Part shown: piece after piece, positions 40,764-48,552 of the stretch | Layout: each line of letters begins with the position of its first letter | Numbering within the stretch: the first letter of the stretch is position 1 | IMG/VR virus record: IMGVR_UViG_3300042314_000359 | Span: 1 to 49,553 of that record | Source of the DNA: a virus | Direction: 5' to 3' (one strand) | DNA length: 49,553 bases | Program-made: the position numbers and the translations under genes | Notes under the pieces: generated by a model | Database searches by the model: none | What the model was told of the DNA's origin: nothing | What the model saw: the letters and a program-made list of their open reading frames with translations, nothing else

Positions 40764-42724
40764 TCCTTCCTATACCTCTTCGTCTCGAACCCAGCCGCCG
40801 ACAAGGGCAGTCCCCCAGACCAGCTTGGGTTGGTCGACATGAGCGCGGCCAGACCATCACTCGTGTAGGTCGGGTTGTCCGGCGTCTCGCACACGAGCTC
40901 GTCATGGACGCGGATGCAGACGTTGAAGCCGTCGATCTCGGCGCGCAGCATGCCAGACATGAAGACGTCGCGGGCGATCGCCTGCACCGCGTTCTCCGTC
41001 AGCTTGCCGCCGTAGGTGTCGAGGCGCTCCCACTTGCGGGTGTATTGGTTCATGCCCTCGTGCGTGATGGTGCCGCTCTCCGACACCTCTGGGGACGGGT
41101 AGCACAGGTAGCGACCGCTCGGCAGCCGCATGCGCAGCCACGCGATGCCCTGCGTGTCCGCCTTGACGTCGAACGTAATCAGGCCGCGCACGCCGAAGCT
41201 CTCACCCAGATTGTTGATCGCCTCGCGGGCAGCCGCCTCCATGTCGTACCACAGGCTGCGCGTGCGCGGGTGCGCCTTGCGCCACGCCGTGACGATCTCT
41301 TGTATGGCCTCGTCGGTCATCGCGTCAAAGACCGCGCCGCCCATCTTCCTGTACGCGCCGACGCCGCCCTGATAGCCCCCCGCGAGCTCAGGCACCTTGC
41401 CTTGGAGCTGCCGCTCGGTCTTCGTGATGTCGCTCGGATCTTTGTCGAGGATGCGTCCAGCGGTCACCTTGTACAGGTCGTGCCCGTCGCCGCTGTCATA
41501 GGCCTTGAAAGCCTTGATCTTCCATTCTTCGTTCGCCAGCCACGCCAGCACGCGACCTTCGATGTTCGACAGATCGGCGATGACCAGCTTCTTGCCCACA
41601 GGCGCGACCAGCGCACCGCGCACGCCGAAGGCGCAACGCTCGCTGACGTTGTCCCAGATGATGTCTTCGCAGTCCGCCTTAAACGCGGCCACGGTCGTCT
41701 CCTGTACGACGTCGTCGAACCAGTCGGGCGATCGGGGCAGGTTCTGGGGCTGAAACAGCCGCCCAGCATCACGCCCAGTGCGCGCCGCGCCGCAGAACTG
41801 GATCAGGCCGCGCAAGCGACCGTCGCGTGACGCGCCGTTGAGCAGCACAGTGTACTTGGCCGGTGACGTTGCGGCGGCCTGCTGCCGGATCTCCAGCAAC
41901 TCGCGCACCTTCGGGTCGAGCTTTCCGCCGAGCAGGTTGCCAAGCGTGGCGCGCGTCAGGTCTTCGGGCTCGAAGTCCAGAGTGTCCTTGAAGTGGTCGA
42001 GCAGCCGCTGACGCTGCGTGGCCGAGGTGACGCTGCCGCCAGTCAGATGGGCTGCACGAGAGGCCAGAGTTCTTGAAGCTCGGTCAAAAGCTCGGAGAGC
42101 GGATCGCGCGAAATCGAGGTCGACGGCGATACCACGGTCATTAATTCTCTGGTCGACCCGCCAAAGGTTTCGTTCATAATCACTATCGTTCCAATGCGGC
42201 AGGCGTCCATGTATGTCTCGCATCGCGTCCACATCAAGTCGGGCGTATTCGATGAAGGCTGTCCAGTCATTGGGGTGCGTCTCCCGTGTTGCGCGCCGTA
42301 GTTTCCAATTCTTGGGGCACGGCTTGGTGAATAAGTGTATCAGCTTTTTGCCTGCTTTGTCTTTAGCTTTATCCTGCGGCACGTTTAACGCGTCGCAGAG
42401 CTGGCCCAGAGAGCCCGGCAGGCTGTGCTGTAGCGCCATCACCATCGTGTCGACAATCTTCTCGACGGGGATGTTGACGCCCTGCTCGCGCAGGACGGTG
42501 CGATCGAAGTTGCTGTTGTGGATCACGACGGTGTCGGCAGCCTCAACTGCCTCACGCAACGCCTCACGCCAGTTCGGCATGTCCTGCGTGTCCCAGACGT
42601 CCACCGGATCGTTGTCTTTCGCAATGGCGACAAGCATCACCTCTGCCTCTTCGGCGTAGCGATACGCGCCGTGCCTGATGTTGACGGGGCAAAAGGTTTC
42701 CAAATCGAGGTACAGGACGCTCAT
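40760..42724 (-). CDS. Family A DNA polymerase, bacteriophage type
   Basis: A 654-residue replicative polymerase with a 3'-5' exonuclease domain. Exo motifs are YLDLET (Asp7, Glu9), HNSNFD (Asn70, Asp74) and YARLDVDAM (Tyr160, Asp164). Polymerase motif A is VIADLSNIEGR (Asp384). The O-helix reads TERQLQGKVPELAGGYQGG with Lys443 and Tyr451. Motif C is IRVHDELV (His607, Asp608, Glu609). By Lys-to-Tyr spacing, the residue matching E. coli Phe762 is Leu447, a replacement linked in the literature to temperate or slow phages. There is no 5' nuclease domain. It is coupled to the HTH and VRR-NUC genes by ATGA. Confidence 0.92.
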   Translation of the reverse strand: MSVLYLDLETFCPVNIRHGAYRYAEEAEVMLVAIAKDNDPVDVWDTQDMPNWREALREAVEAADTVVIHNSNFDRTVLREQGVNIPVEKIVDTMVMALQHSLPGSLGQLCDALNVPQDKAKDKAGKKLIHLFTKPCPKNWKLRRATRETHPNDWTAFIEYARLDVDAMRDIHGRLPHWNDSDYERNLWRVDQRINDRGIAVDLDFARSALRAFDRASRTLASRAAHLTGGSVTSATQRQRLLDHFKDTLDFEPEDLTRATLGNLLGGKLDPKVRELLEIRQQAAATSPAKYTVLLNGASRDGRLRGLIQFCGAARTGRDAGRLFQPQNLPRSPDWFDDVVQETTVAAFKADCEDIIWDNVSERCAFGVRGALVAPVGKKLVIADLSNIEGRVLAWLANEEWKIKAFKAYDSGDGHDLYKVTAGRILDKDPSDITKTERQLQGKVPELAGGYQGGVGAYRKMGGAVFDAMTDEAIQEIVTAWRKAHPRTRSLWYDMEAAAREAINNLGESFGVRGLITFDVKADTQGIAWLRMRLPSGRYLCYPSPEVSESGTITHEGMNQYTRKWERLDTYGGKLTENAVQAIARDVFMSGMLRAEIDGFNVCIRVHDELVCETPDNPTYTSDGLAALMSTNPSWSGGLPLSAAGFETKRYRKE

Positions 42725-43014
42725 CGTTTGCCGTGCAGGATCTCGCTGACGCGACCGATGTTGATGTTATGCGCTTCGGCGATCTCTTGATGCGATGCGT
42801 CTGGGGTATCTTTGGCCATAGCCCAGACCGACAGACGCACAGCGTTGGTAATCCGTTTGCTCGTCACAGGCGCGCGGCTGTAGCTGCGGCGGTACGTCTC
42901 CTGCATCAAAGCGTTGATGCGCAAGTTTATCTCATACTGCCGACGGGACAACTTTATGCCTTCATCGGTCAGTTCAGAAATCAAGTCGCGGATTTGTGGG
43001 ATTGTAAGTTTCAT
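42721..43014 (-). CDS. Helix-turn-helix regulator, 97 aa
   Basis: ATG 43014 is preceded by GAAGGAG at 43029-43023. The N-terminal 60 residues are charged and helical (PQIRDLISELTDEGIKLSRR). The C-terminal HTH is HQEIAEAHNINIGRVSEILHG, which reads as a recognition-helix motif of a phage repressor-like or Trp-repressor-like fold. It lies immediately upstream of the polymerase gene, so it may control early gene expression or replication. Its ribosome-binding site sits inside the predicted structure at 43014-43107. Confidence 0.7.
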   Translation of the reverse strand: MKLTIPQIRDLISELTDEGIKLSRRQYEINLRINALMQETYRRSYSRAPVTSKRITNAVRLSVWAMAKDTPDASHQEIAEAHNINIGRVSEILHGKR

Positions 43015-43107
43015 GCTGATAACTCCTTCTTTCAGGTGAGCCGCGCGCTTCGGTTATCAGCAACGCAGGAGCAACCCGCACCCGCGCGCGGCTCGCCAGA
43101 AAGAAGG
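43014..43107 (-). promoter_or_regulatory. Predicted H-type RNA pseudoknot over the HTH gene start
   Basis: Stem 1: 43025-43048 pairs with 43084-43107 (22 Watson-Crick pairs of 24, one G-T, one mismatch). Stem 2: TGCTGATAAC at 43014-43023 pairs with GTTATCAGCA at 43053-43062 in the loop, leaving one unpaired base between stems. On the - strand RNA this hides the ribosome-binding site GAAGGAG and the A of the start codon. Possible translational operator; alternatively a replication-origin palindrome. Confidence 0.6.
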
Positions 43108-43147
43108 TGTGCCCGCCCGCAAAGGGTGGATGTGGGGCAGGCACACC
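43106..43147 (-). terminator. Hairpin with pyrimidine tail after GapR-like gene
   Basis: On the - strand GGTGTGCCTGCCC pairs with GGGCGGGCACACC (12 of 13), followed by TTCTTTCT. It lies 13 bases after the GapR-like stop. A smaller 7-bp hairpin (43155-43173) overlaps that stop. The tail overlaps the first arm of the structure at 43014-43107. Confidence 0.6.
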
Positions 43148-43159
43148 GTGGCTATAGAC

Positions 43160-43414
43160 CTAAAGTAGGTCTAAGCCAATAGCCGAAGCATAAGTATCGA
43201 GTATCGCGAAATGCTCGTCCCTGTCATCCTTCGACATCTTGCGGATGCGGACGATCTCGCGGATGATCTTCGGCACATACCCACGGGCCTTAGCCTCGGT
43301 GTACACGTCCTTGATGTCCTCCGCGACGCCCTTCTTCTCCTCTTCGAGACGCTCGATGCGCTCGATCAGAAGGCGGAGCGGATCGCCCGCGCTATTGTGT
43401 CCTACGTCGCTCAC
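43160..43414 (-). CDS. GapR-like protein (DUF2312)
   Basis: GTG start at 43414, overlapping the previous stop as GTGA. The 84-residue protein reads as GapR over almost its full length: NSAGDPLRLLIERIERLEEEKK (in two parts here), VAEDIKDVYTEAKARGY, then IREIVRIRK and a short C-terminal helix. GapR of Caulobacter and other alphaproteobacteria binds overtwisted DNA as a tetramer clamp and helps topoisomerases ahead of replication. A phage copy in the replication operon would suit high-speed replication or interference with host GapR. The function in this phage is inferred. Confidence 0.88.
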   Translation of the reverse strand: MSDVGHNSAGDPLRLLIERIERLEEEKKGVAEDIKDVYTEAKARGYVPKIIREIVRIRKMSKDDRDEHFAILDTYASAIGLDLL

Positions 43415-43995
43415 AGGAGATCGTCCGCGTCAGCCTTGGCCTTCGCCAAAGTCGCGAACTCATCCGCCGACGCTGGGCTTGAGCCACCGCCGACGTTCTC
43501 GCCTTCGCCTGTCAGCATGACACCGCGCAGGGAGCAGTTAATGCGCCGACCCCACTTGTTGTCCTGCGCCCAGATCTCAACCGAAGCGTTAACCAACGCA
43601 CCGCTGAACGCCTTGGCTTCAATGTCGCCCTTGCTCTTCAGTTCGTCGCCGTATTCGTTAAACACGGTCGGCTGGGTCTTGGCGTTGCGGGCAGACAGAT
43701 AGTGCATGCCTTCAAAGCCTTGGTAGGCTTCCCCAGTCTTCTTCGACTTGTACACCTTCTTTGCGAAGGCGACCTTGCCGTCGTCGGCCAGCATGGACAA
43801 AACGCTGTCGGCCTTGTCCTTCCATGCCTCTGTGGCTTCGGCCAGCATGGCAGCCTCAATGGCCTTCTGCTGTTCGCTGTTTGGCTTGATCGGGAACTTG
43901 GCACCATAGGCTGGTTCGCCTTCGCCAAATGCCTGCGGTTCCGCCAGAGCCGGAAACGCCAGTGTGATGCCCTTTAGCATAATACGTGTAGCCAT
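43411..43995 (-). CDS. Single-strand DNA-binding protein, DUF2815
   Basis: ATG 43995 gives 194 residues; an upstream TTG is less likely. Segments RIMLKGITLAFPALAEPQAF, YGAKFPIKP, then HYLSARNAKTQPTVF and SGALVNASVEIWAQDNKWGRR (in parts), NCSLRGVMLTGEGENVG match the DUF2815 family, an OB-fold protein related to T7 gp2.5. Its place between the DUF2800 nuclease and polymerase is the usual one. It should coat displaced DNA during replication and recombination. The acidic C-terminal end (ADADDLL) fits a typical SSB tail. Confidence 0.85.
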   Translation of the reverse strand: MATRIMLKGITLAFPALAEPQAFGEGEPAYGAKFPIKPNSEQQKAIEAAMLAEATEAWKDKADSVLSMLADDGKVAFAKKVYKSKKTGEAYQGFEGMHYLSARNAKTQPTVFNEYGDELKSKGDIEAKAFSGALVNASVEIWAQDNKWGRRINCSLRGVMLTGEGENVGGGSSPASADEFATLAKAKADADDLL

Positions 43996-44013
43996 TATCA
44001 ATTATCCACTTCT

Positions 44014-45192
44014 TCAGTTTGCAGTTTTAAGAAGGTCACGGAAATCGTCCGCGACCGATTGAACGGTCATCTCTGACCGCTTATCCGAGGCAAATGCCAC
44101 AGATGGCTTACCGTCGCTGCGGGTGGTCAATGCTTCGACCTTCTCCCACCGCTTGGGGTTACTCTTGAACATCTTCTCCGCCTTCGTCGGGGAAATCAAG
44201 CTCATATCATACATCTCGTCCTGACGCATGCGGAAAGACTTGAGCAGGGCCTCGACCTCGGCCTCATTCGACCACTTGCGGTTGCCCTTGCGGCCCTCCA
44301 CGAGCTTAAAGCCGTCGACCGTCTGCCCTGCCAGCAAGCGCCGCTCGACTTCGGCGCGGACGCCCTTGCACCAGTCTTCGACCAGCCCGACCTTCGCCAT
44401 GGCCATAGACAGATAGTTATCGCCTGTCTGCATGTCTGGCACGTCGGGCAGGAACTCATCGACCGTGGCCGATCCGCCGACAATCTCCGTCACCTCAGCG
44501 CGCAGGGCGGGGCACGTCGACTTCGCCTTGCAGAAGCGGCACTGCTTCTCGCCGGGGTTAAACGTCGGTTCCTCGATCCTTGACGCCGCCTCACGGACTT
44601 GATCCGCGAAGGTAAGTAATTCACTTACCGGCATGTGGCACTCGGCCACATAGTTCAGGCGCGGCATGTGGATGTACATGCTGACCGTATCGAAGTCGCA
44701 CAGGACGCCGTACAGCTCCAATGCGCCCAGCGCATACATCATGAGCTGCGGGTTGTCTGTGGCGTCCACGGTAACGCCCATGCCGTACTTCAGATCGACG
44801 ATCGACAGGTTGCGATCGGCAACGTCGATGATGACGGCGTCGCTGGTGCCTGTGGCTCCCTCTTCGCCTGTCAGGTGATCGATCGGCACCTTGCTCTCGG
44901 CGTAGAGCGTCTTGCCCTTAGCCAGATCGCGAACGAGCTTGACGTAGTCGGCCACATAGTCAGCCATGGCCTTGTCGACCGTGAAGGTGAAACCGTCGAC
45001 CTCCATGACGTCGCCTATGAACGATGCCGGATCTCTGTCGTCGATCAGACACTGCGCCGCGACGTCGTGCGCCACGGTGCCCTCGGCGGCGTAGACGCTG
45101 CTGCTATCAGGGAACGGTGCCTCAAGGCCAACACTGCCTGAACAGGCCATCCAGCGATGCGCGCCGGACGGACTAAGTTTGGCGTGTGCCAT
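44014..45192 (-). CDS. Cas4/RecB-like Fe-S exonuclease, DUF2800
   Basis: A 392-residue protein. N-terminal SPSGAHRWMACSGS has Cys17; EGTVAHDVA has His42; GTSDAVIIDV and SIVDLKYG give Asp118, Asp133 and Lys135 of the PD-(D/E)XK site. KQCRFCKAKSTCP gives Cys218, Cys221 and Cys227. The spacing C-n-C-x2-C-x5-C matches the 4Fe-4S cluster of Cas4 and AddB nucleases. It probably resects DNA for recombination-coupled replication, with the DUF2815 protein as partner. The start shares one base with the upstream gene. Confidence 0.85.
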   Translation of the reverse strand: MAHAKLSPSGAHRWMACSGSVGLEAPFPDSSSVYAAEGTVAHDVAAQCLIDDRDPASFIGDVMEVDGFTFTVDKAMADYVADYVKLVRDLAKGKTLYAESKVPIDHLTGEEGATGTSDAVIIDVADRNLSIVDLKYGMGVTVDATDNPQLMMYALGALELYGVLCDFDTVSMYIHMPRLNYVAECHMPVSELLTFADQVREAASRIEEPTFNPGEKQCRFCKAKSTCPALRAEVTEIVGGSATVDEFLPDVPDMQTGDNYLSMAMAKVGLVEDWCKGVRAEVERRLLAGQTVDGFKLVEGRKGNRKWSNEAEVEALLKSFRMRQDEMYDMSLISPTKAEKMFKSNPKRWEKVEALTTRSDGKPSVAFASDKRSEMTVQSVADDFRDLLKTAN

Positions 45193-45653
45193 CAGGCCAT
45201 CTCCGCTTCCAGACGGGCGATCAGCTCAGGCCACAGGGACACGGCGAGCTGCGATGCTCGCTCGGTGCCGAACTCTGACAGGACGTCCTGCACGAAAGCC
45301 TTACCCTTGCTGCCAACGGCGCGGAGCACGACAGGAGCAACGTCCAGTTCGAAGTCGAGCTCAGAGGCCGATGCCGCAGGGGCAGGGGTAGAAGATGGTT
45401 CCTCCGTCGTCGGCTGGCTCTCGGAGACTTCTGCAACGGGGGCACTCTTGGGGGCCGGAGTAGGGTCCACGGGTGCCGCTTTAGCTACCTCCCGCAGTTC
45501 AGGCATAACTGGATCAATATTTGATGGGGTTATGCTATTGACTGGTTCGGTGGGCTGAAATGCGGTAGGCGCGCTACGCAAGCTGGCACCGATGGCCAAC
45601 AGCTTGTCGGCCACTTCGGGGATGCTGTTGCCTGTTACTTCGATCTTAATCAT
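45192..45653 (-). CDS. Early protein with Pro-rich linker, 153 aa
   Basis: ATG 45653; ends TGATG with the next gene. An N-terminal 25-residue beta-alpha unit (IKIEVTGNSIPEVADKLLAI) is followed by a long Pro/Ser/Thr/Glu-rich linker (about 30-95), then a C-terminal helical domain (VLRAVGSKGKAFVQDVLSEF). Similar proteins sit just before DUF2800 genes in many phages. It might bind nuclease or SSB. Function is unknown. Confidence 0.6.
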   Translation of the reverse strand: MIKIEVTGNSIPEVADKLLAIGASLRSAPTAFQPTEPVNSITPSNIDPVMPELREVAKAAPVDPTPAPKSAPVAEVSESQPTTEEPSSTPAPAASASELDFELDVAPVVLRAVGSKGKAFVQDVLSEFGTERASQLAVSLWPELIARLEAEMA

Positions 45654-45656
45654 CTA

Positions 45657-45953
45657 TCAGTTTCCTTTTTTCAGTTGTTCAATAGTTTCATCACGCGTGG
45701 CAAGCATCAGTTCAAGCACGTCGATTTTGTGTTGCAACTCGCAGACCTCGTCGTCGAGCTTGTTCGCTTCGCGTTCAAAGTCGGCGGCGCGTTCCCTTGC
45801 GGCTTCGAGCTGTTCGTCAAACTCGAACTGCACTTCCTCCAGACGCTCGGCCAGCACGACGGCCAGCTCTGCGGTTGGGTTGTACTTCGCCCGTTCAAGA
45901 AGGCCGGTGTCTCCGCGCATGCGGTAATAGCTGCGGTCCATTAAAAGTTCCAT
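45657..45953 (-). CDS. Coiled-coil protein, 98 aa
   Basis: ATG 45953, overlapping the upstream 58-aa gene by 13 bases. After a short N-terminal segment (MDRSYYRMRGDTGLLERAKY), residues 30-98 are one long, highly charged coiled coil (ERLEEVQFEFDEQLEAARER, DEVCELQHKIDVLEL). A structural or adaptor role in the early operon is plausible; no enzyme motif is visible. Confidence 0.6.
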   Translation of the reverse strand: MELLMDRSYYRMRGDTGLLERAKYNPTAELAVVLAERLEEVQFEFDEQLEAARERAADFEREANKLDDEVCELQHKIDVLELMLATRDETIEQLKKGN

Positions 45954-46117
45954 GGTTCTGCTCCCTGTTGCTTTGCAAGCTGGCGCGCCTCGCGCTTGCC
46001 TGACACGGTGAATGCGGCCACGCTCGAACGACGTCCGTTCGCGATCCGGTTGATGTAGAGGGTCGGCGGGTACTTGTTAGTACCCGACGTGTATTCTGCG
46101 GCCAAGATGCTCTCCAT
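45941..46117 (-). CDS. Small protein, 58 aa
   Basis: A 58-residue reading from ATG 46117, four bases after the stop of the upstream gene, to TAA at 45941, overlapping the coiled-coil gene start. The product contains SGTNKYPPTLYINRIANGRR and a basic C-terminus (SGKREARQLAKQQG). The spacing and the lack of any other gene in 45954-46121 support it. Its function is unknown. Confidence 0.6.
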   Translation of the reverse strand: MESILAAEYTSGTNKYPPTLYINRIANGRRSSVAAFTVSGKREARQLAKQQGAEPWNF

Positions 46118-46121
46118 CGGA

Positions 46122-46433
46122 TTACGCCTTGCGCGCCACGACCTTAACGGTCGTGTAGCCCTTGGCTACCTTCTGGTTCTTGCTGAACCAGCGACCGTCG
46201 ACGCCCAGCTCGCGGAGCTTGGCTTCGGCTGCCTTGGCGCAGAGCGACGAGCGCTCGGCAATCTCGGACACAGTGGCGCGGAAGGTGTGGCCCTCATGGG
46301 CACCCGCGCCAAGATCCTTGATCTCGTCGAGAAGAAAGGCTTCGATGTCCTTCAAGCGGGCGATCTCGGCCTTGATGTCACCCAGACGGTCGACTGGGGA
46401 AATGTTGGAAATATTTGCGGCTACGGTTGCCAT
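46122..46433 (-). CDS. Small helical protein, 103 aa, first gene of an early transcript
   Basis: ATG 46433 follows AGGAGTACAAAAC. Two helices (LGDIKAEIARLKDIEAFLLD, AERSSLCAKAAEAKLREL) surround a short beta segment HEGHTFRATV, and the C-terminus is basic (KVAKGYTTVKVVARKA). Its promoter is the shared-motif element at 46452-46501. The function is not recognised. Confidence 0.65.
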   Translation of the reverse strand: MATVAANISNISPVDRLGDIKAEIARLKDIEAFLLDEIKDLGAGAHEGHTFRATVSEIAERSSLCAKAAEAKLRELGVDGRWFSKNQKVAKGYTTVKVVARKA

Positions 46434-46451
46434 GTTTTGTACTCCTATTTG

Positions 46452-46501
46452 CGTTGCTGATAGACGCTATATAGGGACTGCAATTTGGGATTGCAACCCC
46501 C
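46452..46501 (-). promoter_or_regulatory. Strong early promoter with shared leader motif
   Basis: On the - strand GGGGGTTGCAA (46501-46491) provides a -35 TTGCAA, then a 17-base spacer holding a second TTGCA, then -10 TATATA (46473-46468) and ATCAGCAACG (46461-46452) where transcription should begin. It lies between the primase-helicase stop and the 103-aa gene. Confidence 0.7.
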
Positions 46502-48552
46502 TATTCGTAAAAAATTACAATACCGTTTTCCATGCGCAGCGGGCCGTCCTTTTCCTTGCTAAGTTGTTGAATTGCCCTGACAACCGTTTGACGGCGGATG
46601 TCGCGCTTGCCCTGTTCTGGCGGTGGTAACATATCGCAAGCCTTCTGGATGAGCTCCTCTGCGCGAACAACTGCGTCTTCTGCAAAGGTGGTCATGACCT
46701 CAAGAATGTGGGTCTCAACGCGCCCGCGACGTTTCACTGATTTCTTGTCGCCAGTGGCTGGCGAACGCAGCTCGTCCTCGACCGCGACGCAGCTCGTGAT
46801 ATCGTCACCGTCCTCGTCGAGGCCCAGCAGGATCGTCTCCAACTTGAAGCCCCACTTCAGCCCGTCCTCGCCGTCCTTTTGCTTGGTGGTGCGGATCTGC
46901 CGTGCGCCGCTGTCCTCGTCGCGCGTCACTTCCAGCTCGGCGTCGACGGCGGCACGGATGCCTGACCAGCCGCGTGAGCCTCGGTGCGCGTCCTTGCCTG
47001 CGTGGTGTACAAGCTCGACCGTCGCGCCTGTGGCATCGCCCAGCACACGCACGTTGGACAGGGCGAGGCCCATGTCCTCCGCGCCGTTCTCGTTCGCGCC
47101 CGGCGTCACCTGCGCAAAGGTGTCGATGATGATCAGCGACACGTCGCCGACCGCCTTGATCGACGCCGCGAGCTCGGTCACGTCGCCCTCCTCCATGAGG
47201 TTCGGCGGCACGACGATCACGCCAATGTCCAGATCCTTGGGCGAGATGCCCAGATACTGCGCCAGCGCCTTGATACGCTTGCCGTAACTGCCTGCGCCTT
47301 CCGCCGCGATGATGATGACGCGGCCCTTCTCGGCCTTGTGCCCGCGCCACGGCACGCCCAGTGCGATGCAGGCCGCCATCTCAAGCACGACAAAGCTCTT
47401 GCCTGAGCCTGACGCGCCGAAGATCGTGACGATGTCGGCGGCAGGCAGCACGCCCTTGATGAGCCACTTAGCCGTCTTCTGCTTGGTCATCTCATCGGCG
47501 GACAGGACAGGGAACTTGCCGGTGTAGCCCGCAGGCGAATACACGCCCTCTGAAGCCCCTAGCTCTGCGACGAGCGCATCGGCCTTGGCCGACACCTCTT
47601 GGGCGCTCGCCGCCTTACTGGGGCGCGTTGCTGCGGCATCCTTCACCATCTTGATGACCGAGGCCATGGTGACCTGCTTGCGGTTCGATCCCTTGCGCCG
47701 CTCGAAGCTGTCCCACTGGACGCGCAGGGCCTCAGTGCCGGGGTAGGTGTAGCCATTGCTCGACCAGTCGTCCCACAGCTCAAAGCCGTCATCGCCGCCG
47801 TCGGTCTCATGAGCCACGGCCATGCCGATCTTGATCCACTGCTCGCGGCCCATGTCGGGATCGAGGGCGGCCAACAGTTCTTCAATGCGGCCTATGGTCA
47901 GGCCCAGCCTCGGCTCGCGGCCTGCCATGAAGTCGTCGGGGTCGACGATGTTGTTCTGCACTGAGCCGAAGCGCTTCTCGCACATGTCGATCGTGTACGG
48001 GTCGACGTCAGCCACTGTGTTCTGGAGGCCGATCATCTCGCAGGCGGGCAGGATGTTGCCCGTGAAGGTCACGAAGCCTGAGCTGCTGAACGTCTCGAAG
48101 CCGAAGCGATCGGGCGTGGCGTGGCTCTTGTGGTTGCCCAGATTGCCCTTCAGCGCGGCGCGGATGCCTTTGCCGCTGGGGCTGTACTCGGCATAGGTAC
48201 GCACGATGATGCGCTCGATGTCGTTCGGGATCTCGCCGTTTGGCCCGACGCAGTGGTCGAAGTCGAGGAAGGTGTAACCGAAGTCAGGCAGCGGCGCGAA
48301 GCCGACGCCGTCATAGCCCATGCGCGCTGCGGCGTCACGCGCTGCGGCGAAGGTTGTCAGCCGCGTGCGATCGGTCGGCGAGCCTTGCTGGCCGTGGCGG
48401 ATGGTGCCGTCGGTCCAGTAGGGCACCTTGCGTGGCTTAGGTTCACTGTTGTATTTCTCAAAGCGCCAGATGAGCCACGCGGGAACTGAACGCAGTTCCT
48501 CTGGCACTTCCAGCGAGAGCAATTTGGGCGCAATAGCCCTTACGCTTGCCAT
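46501..48552 (-). CDS. Primase-helicase (AEP/PriCT-2 and RecA-like)
   Basis: ATG 48552 is chosen because GGGAGAGG is its ribosome-binding site, so the GTG at 48570 is unlikely. The 683-residue product has an N-terminal archaeo-eukaryotic primase-like domain (LDFDH with Asp97 and Asp99; EYSPSGKGIR at 122-131), a middle PriCT-2-like domain (LDPDMGREQWIKIGMAVAHE), and a C-terminal RepA-type ATPase. Walker A is GASGSGKS (379-386), Walker B SLIIIDTFA (472-480), and VELVHHAGKD follows. It synthesises primers and unwinds the fork. The last 100 residues include a small winged-helix-like part. Confidence 0.85.
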   Translation of the reverse strand: MASVRAIAPKLLSLEVPEELRSVPAWLIWRFEKYNSEPKPRKVPYWTDGTIRHGQQGSPTDRTRLTTFAAARDAAARMGYDGVGFAPLPDFGYTFLDFDHCVGPNGEIPNDIERIIVRTYAEYSPSGKGIRAALKGNLGNHKSHATPDRFGFETFSSSGFVTFTGNILPACEMIGLQNTVADVDPYTIDMCEKRFGSVQNNIVDPDDFMAGREPRLGLTIGRIEELLAALDPDMGREQWIKIGMAVAHETDGGDDGFELWDDWSSNGYTYPGTEALRVQWDSFERRKGSNRKQVTMASVIKMVKDAAATRPSKAASAQEVSAKADALVAELGASEGVYSPAGYTGKFPVLSADEMTKQKTAKWLIKGVLPAADIVTIFGASGSGKSFVVLEMAACIALGVPWRGHKAEKGRVIIIAAEGAGSYGKRIKALAQYLGISPKDLDIGVIVVPPNLMEEGDVTELAASIKAVGDVSLIIIDTFAQVTPGANENGAEDMGLALSNVRVLGDATGATVELVHHAGKDAHRGSRGWSGIRAAVDAELEVTRDEDSGARQIRTTKQKDGEDGLKWGFKLETILLGLDEDGDDITSCVAVEDELRSPATGDKKSVKRRGRVETHILEVMTTFAEDAVVRAEELIQKACDMLPPPEQGKRDIRRQTVVRAIQQLSKEKDGPLRMENGIVIFYE

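Noticed and set aside
40904-41830. 308-codon + strand frame inside the polymerase gene
   Set aside because: A Val/Ala/Arg/His-rich mirror of the polymerase; all polymerase motifs are on the - strand.
43025-43107. tRNA, CRISPR repeat or insertion-sequence end at the long inverted repeat
   Set aside because: No cloverleaf or T-arm motif, only one repeat pair, no transposase and no target duplication. Position at a ribosome-binding site favours a regulatory structure.
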